The notes beneath the pieces were generated by a model that ran no database searches, was not told where the DNA came from, and saw nothing but the letters and a program-made list of their open reading frames with translations. The translations under genes were made by a program, and so were the position numbers. Positions 42,710-51,778 of a DNA stretch of 64,000 bases are shown one piece after another. Source of the stretch: Thermoplasmatales archaeon (lineage in GTDB: Archaea > Thermoplasmatota > Thermoplasmata > Thermoplasmatales > Thermoplasmataceae); the NCBI GenBank assembly GCA_016806715.1, contig CP060531.1, positions 434,001 to 498,000 of the forward strand, read 5' to 3'. Within the stretch, counting starts at the first letter, position 1. Every line of letters begins with the position of its first letter.

Positions 42710-43699
42710 ATGAAGAAAAGAATGTTTATGTCGAAGACTCCACTTCGAATAACTTTTGTGGGTGGAGGCACTGATATAAAGGACTACTACTCTAAATACG
42801 GAAAAGGTGCGGTCCTATCTGCTTCAATAAATAAGTTCATTTACATTATAGTCAACAGGAAATTCGACAGCAAGATCAGGGTAAGCTACTCCAAGACCGA
42901 AATCGTGGATTCAGTGGATATGATAGAACATCCGTCCGTGCGGGAAGCGCTGAAGCTCCTGAATATAGATGGAGGCATTGAGATAGTAAGCATTTCCGAC
43001 ATTCCCTCCGGCGGCACTGGCCTCGGGTCCAGCAGCACCTTCCTAGTAGGGTTGCTTAACGCACTGCATGCATGGAAAGGGGAATTCGCATCACCGGAAC
43101 AACTGGCGCAGGAAGCCGTCAAGATCGAAAGAGAAATACTTCGTGAACCCGGTGGAAAGCAGGACCAGTACATGGCTGCGTATGGCGGCGTCAATTATCT
43201 TGAATTTTACCCAGACGAGAGCGTATTAGTAAAACCTGTAATATCATCCGAGGAGACAAGAGAAAAGCTCCAGGAAAACCTTCTTCTTCTATATACGGGT
43301 GTGCAGCGTGCATCGGGAGATATACATACCGCACAGTCAAAAAACGTTGAGAGCAAGTCAAGAAATTACGAGGAGATGGTTAGGATAGCAGAAGAGGCAT
43401 ATTCGAGGCTTTCAAACGGAGATTATGAATCAATGGGACCATACCTGCACAGAAACTGGATGCTGAAGAAGGAACTCAGCAACGGTATAAGCAATTCATT
43501 CATTGATGATGCGTACAACAGGGCGATGAGATGCGGAGCAGGAGGAGGCAAACTAATCGGTGCTGGCGGCGGGGGTTTCTTGCTTTTTTATGCAAATCCT
43601 GGCACCCAGGAAAAAATCGTGTTGGAACTGAGCCAAATGAAGCAGGAGCCGTTCAGGTTCGAGTTTCAAGGTAGCAGGATCGTTCATGTTGGCGATTGA
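42710..43699 (+). CDS. hddA: D-glycero-D-manno-heptose-7-phosphate kinase (GHMP family)
   Basis: A 329-residue GHMP kinase. The start KTPLRITFVGGGTDIKDYY, the ATP loop PSGGTGLGSSSTFLVGLLNA (about 98-117) and EPGGKQDQYMAAYGG (about 146-160) are characteristic of HddA and its sugar-kinase relatives, as is the C-terminal GAGGGGFLLFY motif. It phosphorylates the 1-OH of heptose 7-phosphate. It is coupled to the epimerase before it. Together with gmhA, gmhB and a nucleotidyltransferase in this island it suggests a full GDP/NDP-heptose route. Fucose/mannose kinase-like activity is the main alternative. Confidence 0.88.
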   Translation: MKKRMFMSKTPLRITFVGGGTDIKDYYSKYGKGAVLSASINKFIYIIVNRKFDSKIRVSYSKTEIVDSVDMIEHPSVREALKLLNIDGGIEIVSISDIPSGGTGLGSSSTFLVGLLNALHAWKGEFASPEQLAQEAVKIEREILREPGGKQDQYMAAYGGVNYLEFYPDESVLVKPVISSEETREKLQENLLLLYTGVQRASGDIHTAQSKNVESKSRNYEEMVRIAEEAYSRLSNGDYESMGPYLHRNWMLKKELSNGISNSFIDDAYNRAMRCGAGGGKLIGAGGGGFLLFYANPGTQEKIVLELSQMKQEPFRFEFQGSRIVHVGD

Positions 43700-43756
43700 A
43701 AACAATTTCGCGGATAAAAATAAATAATTATATGCCCGGCTATAATGATCTTGTAT

Positions 43757-44413
43757 ATGCCAATATATGAGAGTGACGAGCATGAGATACTGAATGAGAA
43801 GACAGTGCTGTTCGATCACGGAGTCAAGGTTTCTAAGGGCATCCTCTACCTAACAAGCAAGAGGATAATTTACGTCAAAAATGGAAGGAGGGGGATTTTC
43901 AGGGCAGCTCCATCCCTCGTGGAACTGGAAGTGAAGCTGGATAGTCTTGATGACGTCGGGAAGGCTATACCGAGGCTGAAAATTGCAAAGAAGAGAATTG
44001 TATCTATCAAGTTTTATGAGGGGGCGTCTCTTCAGTCAAAGGATTTCACAGTATTAAATCCAGAACTCTGGGAGAAGAGCGTGAGGCAGTGGGCACTCGA
44101 GTACAAAAGGCGTGTAAACGATGAAAGCCGCAGGAACATCGAGGACGAGAAGAAGCGTGAATTAGAGATGGCCAGGGCAAAGGCTCCAACTGCTAACATA
44201 GGCTATGTTTATTATGGGAAGGAAGGCCAGAAGAAAAACCAGGGAAAAAACGCAATAAAGACTCAGATCGGCAAAGTAGTTGAAGAGCCGATTGAAGGTA
44301 AGGAAAATCAAGAGCTACCAGAATTATGCGAGAATTGTGGAGCGGTGATACCACCTGGGTCTAAATTCTGCCCTGAATGTGGCGCACCTGTTGCAAGTGA
44401 AGAAGGCAAATAG
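43757..44413 (+). CDS. PH-like domain protein with C-terminal zinc ribbon
   Basis: A 218-residue protein from ATG 43757. An AATTATA element at about 43725-43731 would give a leaderless mRNA. The first 110 residues (VSKGILYLTSKRIIYVKNGR ... KIAKKRIVSIKFYEG) resemble GRAM/PH-like beta-barrels. A charged helical linker follows. The C-terminus is a zinc ribbon with CENCGAVIPPGSKFCPECGA (about 195-214). The combination suggests a membrane- or protein-binding adaptor; no enzymatic motif is visible. It breaks the run of sugar genes. Confidence 0.72.
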   Translation: MPIYESDEHEILNEKTVLFDHGVKVSKGILYLTSKRIIYVKNGRRGIFRAAPSLVELEVKLDSLDDVGKAIPRLKIAKKRIVSIKFYEGASLQSKDFTVLNPELWEKSVRQWALEYKRRVNDESRRNIEDEKKRELEMARAKAPTANIGYVYYGKEGQKKNQGKNAIKTQIGKVVEEPIEGKENQELPELCENCGAVIPPGSKFCPECGAPVASEEGK

Positions 44414-44447
44414 TATCTTTCATCATCTTCTTCCTGTATTGATACGA

Positions 44448-45452
44448 TCAGTTAGATGCATATTCAAGGGATTTAGTGAGGTATCTGTAGTAGACAGTTC
44501 TGGAAAGACTCAGGGAAAGTCTTCTCATGAGGTAGGCAAGAATCCAGACGAACTGGTAGCGTGATGATGCATATTTCAGGCATAAAATGAAATTGAAATA
44601 TTCATTGAAAGATACTTTGTTTCTTCTATCACTGCTAATGAAATAGAGATTAATCTTATGTTGAATGAGTTGGCAATTAGCAAGTCTTTCACCATCAAGC
44701 CCCTTAGAGATCCTTACAATATTATCAAAGATTTTTACCGTGTTGTAAAAAAAAAGTTCCCTGCGTTCAAAGAAATTACTCTTGCTACCTGTATAAGTCG
44801 TTGTGCTCTCATGCAACCTATACCTTGTAAGTCTATCCGGGATCAAGGCAAGTTTCCTTCCATAGTTAAGCGCTGAAAAAAACAGGAATTTATCTATACT
44901 CTGGTAGGTTTGTGTGAGTTCGTCCAGTACATTTGAAAGAGTACTTCTCCTGAACGACATACAGCTTAGATACCAGTCTACTCTGTGTCTGATCATTGAA
45001 GACAATTTGGAATTATGATCCACATCAGGACTAAACTGGATTCCATTCTTGATATTCTCTGAAGGATTATTGTCAATCACTGATCCAGTTTCATTAATTT
45101 TTACAATTGAATCATGAATGAAGTCCAGGGAAGAATCTGATCCGATTATACGGTCAAGAACAGTGAGTTTTGAACTCTCAAATTCATCATCATCATCCAA
45201 GAGACATACAAAATCACCTTTGCACTCTTTCAGTCCAGCAGATATCTTGGCACCGAGGCTCTTTTCATCAAAGTAAATTCGTCTGACATTCATCCTATCC
45301 AACTGTTCGTCGATTTGCGTATCCTCAAAACCCTTCACAACAACTATTTCATAATTTTCTCTGTTGTACTTCTGTGCCAATGCGGATCGGACTGCACCAA
45401 TGAGGTGTTCCTTCCTTTTATAAGTGTAAATGAGAATAGAGAAATAGACCAA
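44448..45452 (-). CDS. Family 2 glycosyltransferase
   Basis: A 334-residue GT-A enzyme. The start VYFSILIYTYKRKEHLIGAV carries the GT2 core strand, and FVCLLDDDDEFESSKL (about 82-97) includes the D-x-D-like acidic motif for divalent metal and nucleotide sugar. The C-terminal half is helical with no clear membrane segment. It lies on the minus strand with two further glycosyltransferases and converges with the zinc-ribbon gene. Confidence 0.85.
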   Translation of the reverse strand: MVYFSILIYTYKRKEHLIGAVRSALAQKYNRENYEIVVVKGFEDTQIDEQLDRMNVRRIYFDEKSLGAKISAGLKECKGDFVCLLDDDDEFESSKLTVLDRIIGSDSSLDFIHDSIVKINETGSVIDNNPSENIKNGIQFSPDVDHNSKLSSMIRHRVDWYLSCMSFRRSTLSNVLDELTQTYQSIDKFLFFSALNYGRKLALIPDRLTRYRLHESTTTYTGSKSNFFERRELFFYNTVKIFDNIVRISKGLDGERLANCQLIQHKINLYFISSDRRNKVSFNEYFNFILCLKYASSRYQFVWILAYLMRRLSLSLSRTVYYRYLTKSLEYASN

Positions 45453-45519
45453 TCAGATCTATACGTGATCTGATCGAATAATCATAAATCTTTCCCAGGA
45501 TCTGGATTATCACAGCGAA

Positions 45520-46560
45520 TCAATAAAGGTTCTCCACTTTCTGGTAAATCCTCAACAAGTTATCCTTGAATTTTTCGCGAGAAAATTCAATTGATCTTTT
45601 GAATCCGGCTTTTCTGAGAACTTCTGTCTTTTCGAGCGCTTCCAAAATCCCTGAATGGCAACCTTCAACACTCGGTTCTATGTACACAGCGGAGTTTTCA
45701 GCTATTTCCCTCATTACTTCTATATCTGAAACGACTGAAGGCAGCCCAGTTGCCATGGCTTCGATCAATGGCATACCGTAACCTTCATTTAAGGTAGGAA
45801 ATAGCAAAATATCACAGGCATTGTATATCAGGTTCAATTTTTCAGATGACAAATCTCTGTATGTTATACTATTTCCGAGTGGAGGACCAACCCTTACCAA
45901 TCTGTACTTGTCCCCTAGTTTCTTCATGGCCTCATTCACAACTGAAAGGTTCTTCCTTTTCAGCGCACTAGAAACGGAAAGGATAAGAATCTTATCCACA
46001 GGAAGGCCGAGTTCCTCTCTCAACTTATTTCTGTCTTCGATATGAAAGAAGGTGTCAGGAGGAGGGCGGTAGACTACCTCTATGTTCCCGGTAAATCCAT
46101 AGTCCATGAGACTTTTTCTAATGTATTTAGATGGAGATATCACATTCTCAAATTTCAGGAATCTATCTAACAAAATTTTTGAAACGTTAAAATTTTTTCT
46201 GTATGCTTCATCCTCACGGTTTAGAAAAAAGAGGTCATGGATAGTAACCAGGTCTCCAGTATTATTCCTGAGTACTGGAAGCCCAAAGGTAGTATAATGA
46301 ATCGGATTCTGCCGAAGTTCTCTGGAAAGTTTTCTGAAAATAATTTTCCCTAGCAGGTTGTTTAATGCCCACCCATCACCGGGGACAAACCTGAGCAATC
46401 CCTCTTCCTCTCTTACACCGAATTTGCCGGAATAAGTCAACTGTTTCTTAGAGTTCAATAAGACTATACGACTGCGGCCAGATATATTAGAACATTCTTT
46501 AGCGTAACCGTTCAGGCTACTGTTCAGTTTACCAGACCCGAGTATGACGATCTTGGACAT
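45520..46560 (-). CDS. Family 4 glycosyltransferase
   Basis: A 346-residue GT-B enzyme with LILSVSSALKRKNLSVVNEA (about 183-202) as the donor-domain start and FPTLNEGYGMPLIEAMATGL (about 247-266) as the nucleotide-sugar motif, including E-x7-E. The N-terminal domain is shorter than usual. It follows the family 2 gene at 46720 on the same strand by about 160 bases. Donor and acceptor are unknown. Confidence 0.86.
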   Translation of the reverse strand: MSKIVILGSGKLNSSLNGYAKECSNISGRSRIVLLNSKKQLTYSGKFGVREEEGLLRFVPGDGWALNNLLGKIIFRKLSRELRQNPIHYTTFGLPVLRNNTGDLVTIHDLFFLNREDEAYRKNFNVSKILLDRFLKFENVISPSKYIRKSLMDYGFTGNIEVVYRPPPDTFFHIEDRNKLREELGLPVDKILILSVSSALKRKNLSVVNEAMKKLGDKYRLVRVGPPLGNSITYRDLSSEKLNLIYNACDILLFPTLNEGYGMPLIEAMATGLPSVVSDIEVMREIAENSAVYIEPSVEGCHSGILEALEKTEVLRKAGFKRSIEFSREKFKDNLLRIYQKVENLY

Positions 46561-46719
46561 TCAAGAATTGTAGAACGCTTCGTGGATTTATTGTTTTCTA
46601 CGACACGGTTTACAGAAAATACTGTTTACTATTATCATCATTGCTAAATAGAATTTGGCTCGGTGACTTGCTAGGAGAGCAACCGTCAATGATTCAACCA
46701 AATTAAGTGGACATAAAAG

Positions 46720-47508
46720 TTAGTCCCTGAGGGCTTCCACTTCCGACCGTTTCCATTTTTTGCCAAACACTGAAATATTATCAAAGAAATGGCTCTTCAC
46801 GGAATTCAGTGAAGCGTGTTCTTCATGGACAGCCGATGCAGAAGCTTCCACTCTTACAGCCAAGCCCATTTTCCTCGCTCTCAGACAGTAATCAGCATCT
46901 TCAAAGCCATTTACGTAATCCTCGTCTAATAAACCTATCTTCCTGAAAGCAGCATTGGGTATGAAGAAAAGGGCGCCAGTAACAAAATCCAGCGAACCCG
47001 GTCTAGTGGTAGTTCGATGAAATGCTCTTACATATTTCACTCCCCTCCTTCTCGCCTCCAGCGCTGAACGAATTGTATTGAACGGAGCTCCTTTTGTCAG
47101 GTCCTTGAAGAAAATCGTCAAAGTGTTGAAGTACAGCAAACCACCATTATGCTGTATTTTACCGTTACTGTATCTGAGAAGGCCACCAATCACCCCATCG
47201 TTGCTTGTAATTGAGTCAACCATATTCTTTATTGTAGTGGGTTCAACGTAGCAATCATCGTTCAGGAGAAGCACGTTCTCGTCATTGACCATGGCCAATG
47301 CATAATTTATGGATCTGGCAAAAGAGAAAGTCGGCCCAGAGGAAACGACTGCTGTAAGAATTGAGTTATTCGGAAGTTGTGATCTTCTGACACTGTCGAG
47401 GCATTTCTTGAACTTTTCAGATTCCAATGAAGATGTGGGCACTATTATCCTTATCGGCTTTCCCCCAAAAAACGTATCACCTGGTATTATATCTGTTGCG
47501 TTAATCAA
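46720..47508 (-). CDS. Family 2 glycosyltransferase (rhamnosyltransferase-like)
   Basis: A 262-residue GT-A enzyme. IIVPTSSLESEKFKKCLDSV (about 19-38) is the nucleotide-binding start, VLLLNDDCYVEPTTI (about 77-91) holds the D-x-D-equivalent motif, and GFEDADYCLRARKMGLAVRV (about 198-217) followed by an H-E-E-H-A-S stretch is the typical end of rhamnosyl/GT2 proteins such as WbbL. The gene is divergent from the nucleotidyltransferase at 47636, with the intergenic region holding promoters for both. Confidence 0.85.
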   Translation of the reverse strand: MINATDIIPGDTFFGGKPIRIIVPTSSLESEKFKKCLDSVRRSQLPNNSILTAVVSSGPTFSFARSINYALAMVNDENVLLLNDDCYVEPTTIKNMVDSITSNDGVIGGLLRYSNGKIQHNGGLLYFNTLTIFFKDLTKGAPFNTIRSALEARRRGVKYVRAFHRTTTRPGSLDFVTGALFFIPNAAFRKIGLLDEDYVNGFEDADYCLRARKMGLAVRVEASASAVHEEHASLNSVKSHFFDNISVFGKKWKRSEVEALRD

Positions 47509-47635
47509 TCATTCCAGTTAATGAAGCAGACATTTTAAATCTTACAGTTTCGTGCAGGTTAAATCTCTTATAGAAACATTGATATATAAAATCCAGGCAC
47601 AAGAAAGAATATTTAATCAATTGTACTTCTCACTT

Positions 47636-48373
47636 GTGAAATCTGTTATCCTGGCAGCCGGACAAGGTACTAGAATGAGGCCATTATCGTATATAATACC
47701 CAAAGTGCTTCTCCCGGTGAGGGGTAAGCCAGTCCTCGATTACCTCCTTACAAATCTAGTGAATCTACCTGTTGAACACCACTACTTGGTGGTTTCAGAA
47801 CACTATGACACAATCCAGAATTATCTGGAGAAGACAAATATGCATAATGTTTCTGTTGTAAAGGGTCTGGGATGGGAAACTGGCGGAGACTTATCCATTG
47901 CACTTCAGGAAATTGGAATGGATGATGACCTCGTGGTTATGAATGGTGATATAATCACAGATGTAAATCTGGAGGAACTGTTTGATTATCATCTGAAGGT
48001 TGAAGCCCCTGTTAGCATGGCCTTATTTGAGCTTAACGATGAGGATGAAGCGAAGAGATTTGGGCAGATATCTCTTGAGAAGGACGGATCCATTTCCGAG
48101 TTCCTGGAAAAGAATGAGAAAATAAAGAGAAAATCAAACCTTGTTAATGTCGGATTTTATGTCTTCGGGAAAAAATTCCTTCAGGAAAGTGCTGATTATC
48201 TAATCCCGCGGAAATTCAAACTTGAGACTGAACTGTTTCCGGACCTGGCAAAGAGACACATGCTTTTTGGCATGCCTATGAAGATCAACTACTGGTGGGA
48301 CGTTGGAACCATGTCATCGTACCTGAGGGCCGAGCATTACTTTATCAACGGTCAAGGTATAATCCCCCCATAG
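47636..48373 (+). CDS. Sugar-phosphate nucleotidyltransferase (HddC/RmlA/ManC-like)
   Basis: A nucleotidyltransferase of 245 residues from GTG 47636. The signature VILAAGQGTRMRPLSYIIPK (residues 4-23) is followed by KVLLPVRGKPVLDYLL and the metal-binding NGDI (about 103). Upstream in-frame codons exist back to 47552 but the conserved domain starts at the GTG, and a TTTAATCA element lies about 25 bases before it, suggesting a leaderless mRNA. It couples NTP to a sugar 1-phosphate. With gmhA, gmhB and hddA nearby it is the best candidate for activating heptose, though glucose or mannose 1-phosphate are also possible. Confidence 0.85.
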   Translation: MKSVILAAGQGTRMRPLSYIIPKVLLPVRGKPVLDYLLTNLVNLPVEHHYLVVSEHYDTIQNYLEKTNMHNVSVVKGLGWETGGDLSIALQEIGMDDDLVVMNGDIITDVNLEELFDYHLKVEAPVSMALFELNDEDEAKRFGQISLEKDGSISEFLEKNEKIKRKSNLVNVGFYVFGKKFLQESADYLIPRKFKLETELFPDLAKRHMLFGMPMKINYWWDVGTMSSYLRAEHYFINGQGIIPP

Positions 48374-48382
48374 GTGTCATTT

Positions 48383-49648
48383 ATGAAATTAGCCGTTATA
48401 GGACTTGGCTATGTGGGTCTTCCGCTGGCTTCCCTTTTGTCCCGCGATTTTGATGTGATTGGATTCGAGGTTGACAGATCAAAGGTTGAGAGCATAAATC
48501 GCGGTAAAGTGCCGATAAATGAACCCGGCCTCGACGAGGAACTGGTAAAATCTCTGAAATCCGGCAGACTGACTATTACCAGTGATCCGAAAAATTTGAA
48601 GGAAACCACGGTCAAGATCGTGACAGTGGGGACGCCGTTCAGCCTGGAAAGTAATAATGTTGACTATTCTCAGTTGGAAAGTTCGCTTGATGCTATTTTA
48701 CCAAATCTGAACAAAAAAGATGTGATCATACTGAAATCCACGGTTCCTCCAGGTACAACCATGGGTCTGGTAAGAAAAAGGATTGAAGCGGTTGGCTATA
48801 GGGTGCCAGAATCCATAGGACTCGTTTTTTCCCCAGAGAGAATGATAGAAGGTCAGGCCATGATTGATTTCAGGGCCCTTCCAAAAGTTGTAGGTGCTTC
48901 CGACACAAGGTCTCAGTCTATTGCAGTGGAGATATTAACAAAACTCGGCGGCAAGATCATAACAGTAACAGACCCGGACACCGCAGAGATGGTCAAAATG
49001 GTTGACAATTATGCGAGGTTTGTATTTCTTGGGTTGACAAATGAATTGGCTCTCGCTTGCGAGAAAGTGGGTGTCGACGTCCTTGAAGTTATAAGAACAG
49101 CGAAGGATGATTACCCTCGGAATGCCGGCCTTCTCGTTCCCGGACCTGGCGTTGGAGGCTCCTGCCTGAACAAGGATCCGTTCATTCTACAGGCCATATT
49201 GAGAGGTAGAGGACTGGAACTCGATATCGTGAAGTCGGCCCAGCGTGTGAATTCACTGATGCCAATACATGTTGCCGAACTCGTTTCAAAATACAGACAT
49301 AATGGCAATGTTGCCATACTGGGTGTTGCATTCAAGGGTGACACCGATGATACCAGATTTGCTCCATCTTATGCTGTAAGAAGTGAGTTAATAAGGAGGA
49401 AATATGGAGTCAGGCTTACAGATCCTTTCGTCAAGGGTGACGGCATAAACAAGGATCTCTATGAATCCTGTAATGGAGCTAGTGTCGTTGTTGTTCTAAC
49501 AGATCACAGTGAGTACAAAAATATTGATCTTGGCAGGCTTAAGGAATTAATGACTGAAAATCCACTAATCATTGACGGAAGGGGATATATAGACAGAGAA
49601 CGGGCTGTAAAACTTGGATTCGAATATCATGGGTTAGGTAGATTATGA
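48383..49648 (+). CDS. UDP-glucose/UDP-ManNAc-type nucleotide sugar dehydrogenase
   Basis: A 421-residue three-domain dehydrogenase from ATG 48383. GLGYVGLPLASLLSRDFDVI is the NAD-binding start, KSTVPPGTT and FSPERMIEGQA mark the middle, VDNYARFVFLGLTNELALA the dimer helix, GPGVGGSCLNKDP carries the catalytic Cys (about residue 258), and GVAFKGDTDDTR the C-terminal domain. It oxidises the 6-OH of a UDP-sugar (glucose, ManNAc or similar) twice, yielding a uronic acid donor. It follows the nucleotidyltransferase by nine bases and overlaps the next epimerase by four, so the three are coupled. Confidence 0.93.
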   Translation: MKLAVIGLGYVGLPLASLLSRDFDVIGFEVDRSKVESINRGKVPINEPGLDEELVKSLKSGRLTITSDPKNLKETTVKIVTVGTPFSLESNNVDYSQLESSLDAILPNLNKKDVIILKSTVPPGTTMGLVRKRIEAVGYRVPESIGLVFSPERMIEGQAMIDFRALPKVVGASDTRSQSIAVEILTKLGGKIITVTDPDTAEMVKMVDNYARFVFLGLTNELALACEKVGVDVLEVIRTAKDDYPRNAGLLVPGPGVGGSCLNKDPFILQAILRGRGLELDIVKSAQRVNSLMPIHVAELVSKYRHNGNVAILGVAFKGDTDDTRFAPSYAVRSELIRRKYGVRLTDPFVKGDGINKDLYESCNGASVVVVLTDHSEYKNIDLGRLKELMTENPLIIDGRGYIDRERAVKLGFEYHGLGRL

Positions 49649-50577
49649 AAACTATACTTATTGCTGGTGGCGCAGGGTTCATCGGCTCACACTTGACCGA
49701 AAGCCTTCTGGATAAGGGATATAATATCACCGTCGTTGACGATCTCTCTAGCGGACTGGAAAAAAATCTGTCAAAAGTTCGATCCAAAATAAAATTTGTA
49801 AGATCGGATATTTCAGAATTCAAGAGCAAGGAACATTATGATGTAGTTGTCAATCTAGCGAGCAGAGCGAGCCGAGTCGAATGGGAGACCCTCCCTGTGG
49901 AAGTAGCACTAACAAATTCCATTGGGAACAACAACCTGATTAAACTGGCTCTTAGAGAAAAATCTCTATATATCTATGCATCCAGCTCCGAAGTATATGG
50001 TGACCCGGACGTGGTTCCAACACCTGAGACATATGTAGGCCGTGTCAGTACAACCGGTTCCAGGTCTCCCTATGATGAAGGGAAGAGATTTGGAGAAGCC
50101 CTAACCAAAGGATATGAAAGAGAATACGGGCTAATGAACATAATTGTAAGGCTCTTTAATACCTATGGACCGAGAATGCGGGGCGGCGATTTTTATGGGC
50201 GTGTTGTTGACAGGTTCGTTCAGCAGGCAATTGCAGGTATTCCGATAACCATATACGGAGACGGTAAACAAACGCGGTCATTCACATATGTGGCAGATAG
50301 CGTTAATGCATTGGAGACATTGATTATCAACGGCAAGCATGGAGAAGTCTATAATGTTGGCAATGACGTTGAGACAACCATTCTGGATCTTGCAAATGAG
50401 GTCAAACGAATATGCAAATCATCGTCACCGATAAAGTTCATGGACTTACCGGATTACGAACCAAGAAGGCGATCAGCCGACATAACGAAAATTAAAAATC
50501 TAGGTTTTCAACATAAAGTTTCCCTTCCTGAGGGGATAGAAAAAATGGCTAACTATCACGGAGAAATGGGAAATTAA
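49645..50577 (+). CDS. NAD-dependent sugar epimerase/dehydratase
   Basis: A 310-residue extended SDR enzyme. AGGAGFIGSHLTESLLDKGY is the cofactor loop, ASSSEVYGDP the Ser motif and SPYDEGKRFGEAL (about residue 143) the catalytic Y-x-x-x-K. It resembles UDP-glucuronate decarboxylase/UDP-glucose 4-epimerase relatives. It overlaps the UDP-sugar dehydrogenase by four bases, so a sequence dehydrogenase then decarboxylase/epimerase, for example UDP-glucose to UDP-GlcA to UDP-xylose or GalA, is plausible. Confidence 0.88.
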   Translation: MKTILIAGGAGFIGSHLTESLLDKGYNITVVDDLSSGLEKNLSKVRSKIKFVRSDISEFKSKEHYDVVVNLASRASRVEWETLPVEVALTNSIGNNNLIKLALREKSLYIYASSSEVYGDPDVVPTPETYVGRVSTTGSRSPYDEGKRFGEALTKGYEREYGLMNIIVRLFNTYGPRMRGGDFYGRVVDRFVQQAIAGIPITIYGDGKQTRSFTYVADSVNALETLIINGKHGEVYNVGNDVETTILDLANEVKRICKSSSPIKFMDLPDYEPRRRSADITKIKNLGFQHKVSLPEGIEKMANYHGEMGN

Positions 50578-50603
50578 TTTAACTTCAGAAAACATACTGC
50601 GGC

Positions 50604-51716
50604 ATGGAAAAGGTTCTAGTGACCGGTGGGCTCGGGTTTATCGGTAGTCACACAGTTGATGAACTTATCAGATTAGGATACAGTGTAACGGTGCTTGACA
50701 ATCTTGACAGGCAGGTACATCAGGGAAAGGTTCCGGCTTTCAAAAACAAGGATGCGACATACATCATAGGGGACATCAGGTATAAGAAGCATTGGATGAA
50801 GGCATTAAGCGGCATTGATTACATCATTCACCTTGCAGGGGCAGTCGGTACTGGACAGAGCTTCTGGCAACCCAGCAAGTATCTCTCTGTAAATACTGTG
50901 GGAACTGCCATTCTCTTCGAGATACTGGAGAATGATGTCAATATTCGCAATCACATTAAGAAAATTGTTGTGGCATCATCCAAAAGCGTCAACGGCGAAG
51001 GGGCTTACATATGCAATACTCATGGCGTTAAGTTCCCTGAGACCAGAAACATCAGCGATCTATCCTTGCACAAATGGGAACCAATGTGCCCTGAATGTGG
51101 GAAAGTAATGGGACCTTATCCTTTACCAGAAACAAAACCTGTACAGAATCCCAACCCTTACTCACTGGGGAAGTACACAACCGAAATTATCTCACTCCAG
51201 TATTCCAAGCTCCTCAATATTCCAACAGTTGCTTTCCGCTACTTCAATGTCTATGGGCCAAGACAGAGCTTGAATAATCCCTATACCGGAGTACTTGCTA
51301 TTTTTCTATCCAGACTGAAAAATGGAAACCAACCCACTCTCTTTGAGGACGGGAAGCAACTTAGAGACTATGTCTACGTAAAGGATGTTGCAAAACTCAA
51401 TGTTGCCGCCCTCAAGAATGGAAACGGGGTGTACAATCTTGGAACTGGAGAACCTACTTCCCTGCTGGATATTGTGAAGCTACTCAGCAATGGACTAGGA
51501 CTCAATATATCTGCTAAGATCCTTGAGGAATTCAGGCCTGGCGATAACAGGCATGACTATGCGGACACCAGCAGGCTCCTGAAGGATTTTGGCGCTATAA
51601 AGTTCACTAAGTTGAACGAAGGCATAAAGGAACTGATGGAATGGTCAAAGGGGGTAGACGCAATAGACAACTTTGAAAAACAGGAGAAAGAAAGGAAAAA
51701 ATTTATTCCCTCATAA
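50604..51716 (+). CDS. NAD-dependent sugar epimerase with internal zinc-ribbon insert (dTDP-L-rhamnose 4-epimerase-like)
   Basis: A 370-residue extended SDR. TGGLGFIGSHTVDELIRLGY opens the fold; ASSKSVNGEGAYICNTHGVK begins an insertion with cysteines at AYICNTHG and CPECGKVMGP (about residues 136-175), and NPYSLGKYTTEI provides the catalytic Y-x-x-x-K. The inserted paired-cysteine region is a known trait of dTDP-L-rhamnose 4-epimerase/WbiB-type enzymes. It is 26 bases downstream of the previous epimerase and probably makes another activated deoxy- or epimerised sugar for the same glycan. Confidence 0.85.
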   Translation: MEKVLVTGGLGFIGSHTVDELIRLGYSVTVLDNLDRQVHQGKVPAFKNKDATYIIGDIRYKKHWMKALSGIDYIIHLAGAVGTGQSFWQPSKYLSVNTVGTAILFEILENDVNIRNHIKKIVVASSKSVNGEGAYICNTHGVKFPETRNISDLSLHKWEPMCPECGKVMGPYPLPETKPVQNPNPYSLGKYTTEIISLQYSKLLNIPTVAFRYFNVYGPRQSLNNPYTGVLAIFLSRLKNGNQPTLFEDGKQLRDYVYVKDVAKLNVAALKNGNGVYNLGTGEPTSLLDIVKLLSNGLGLNISAKILEEFRPGDNRHDYADTSRLLKDFGAIKFTKLNEGIKELMEWSKGVDAIDNFEKQEKERKKFIPS

Positions 51717-51778
51717 TCCAGTAACTTCAGCGAGACGCATTACGCAGTTTTCCATCACACATATAGGTAATGAAACCT

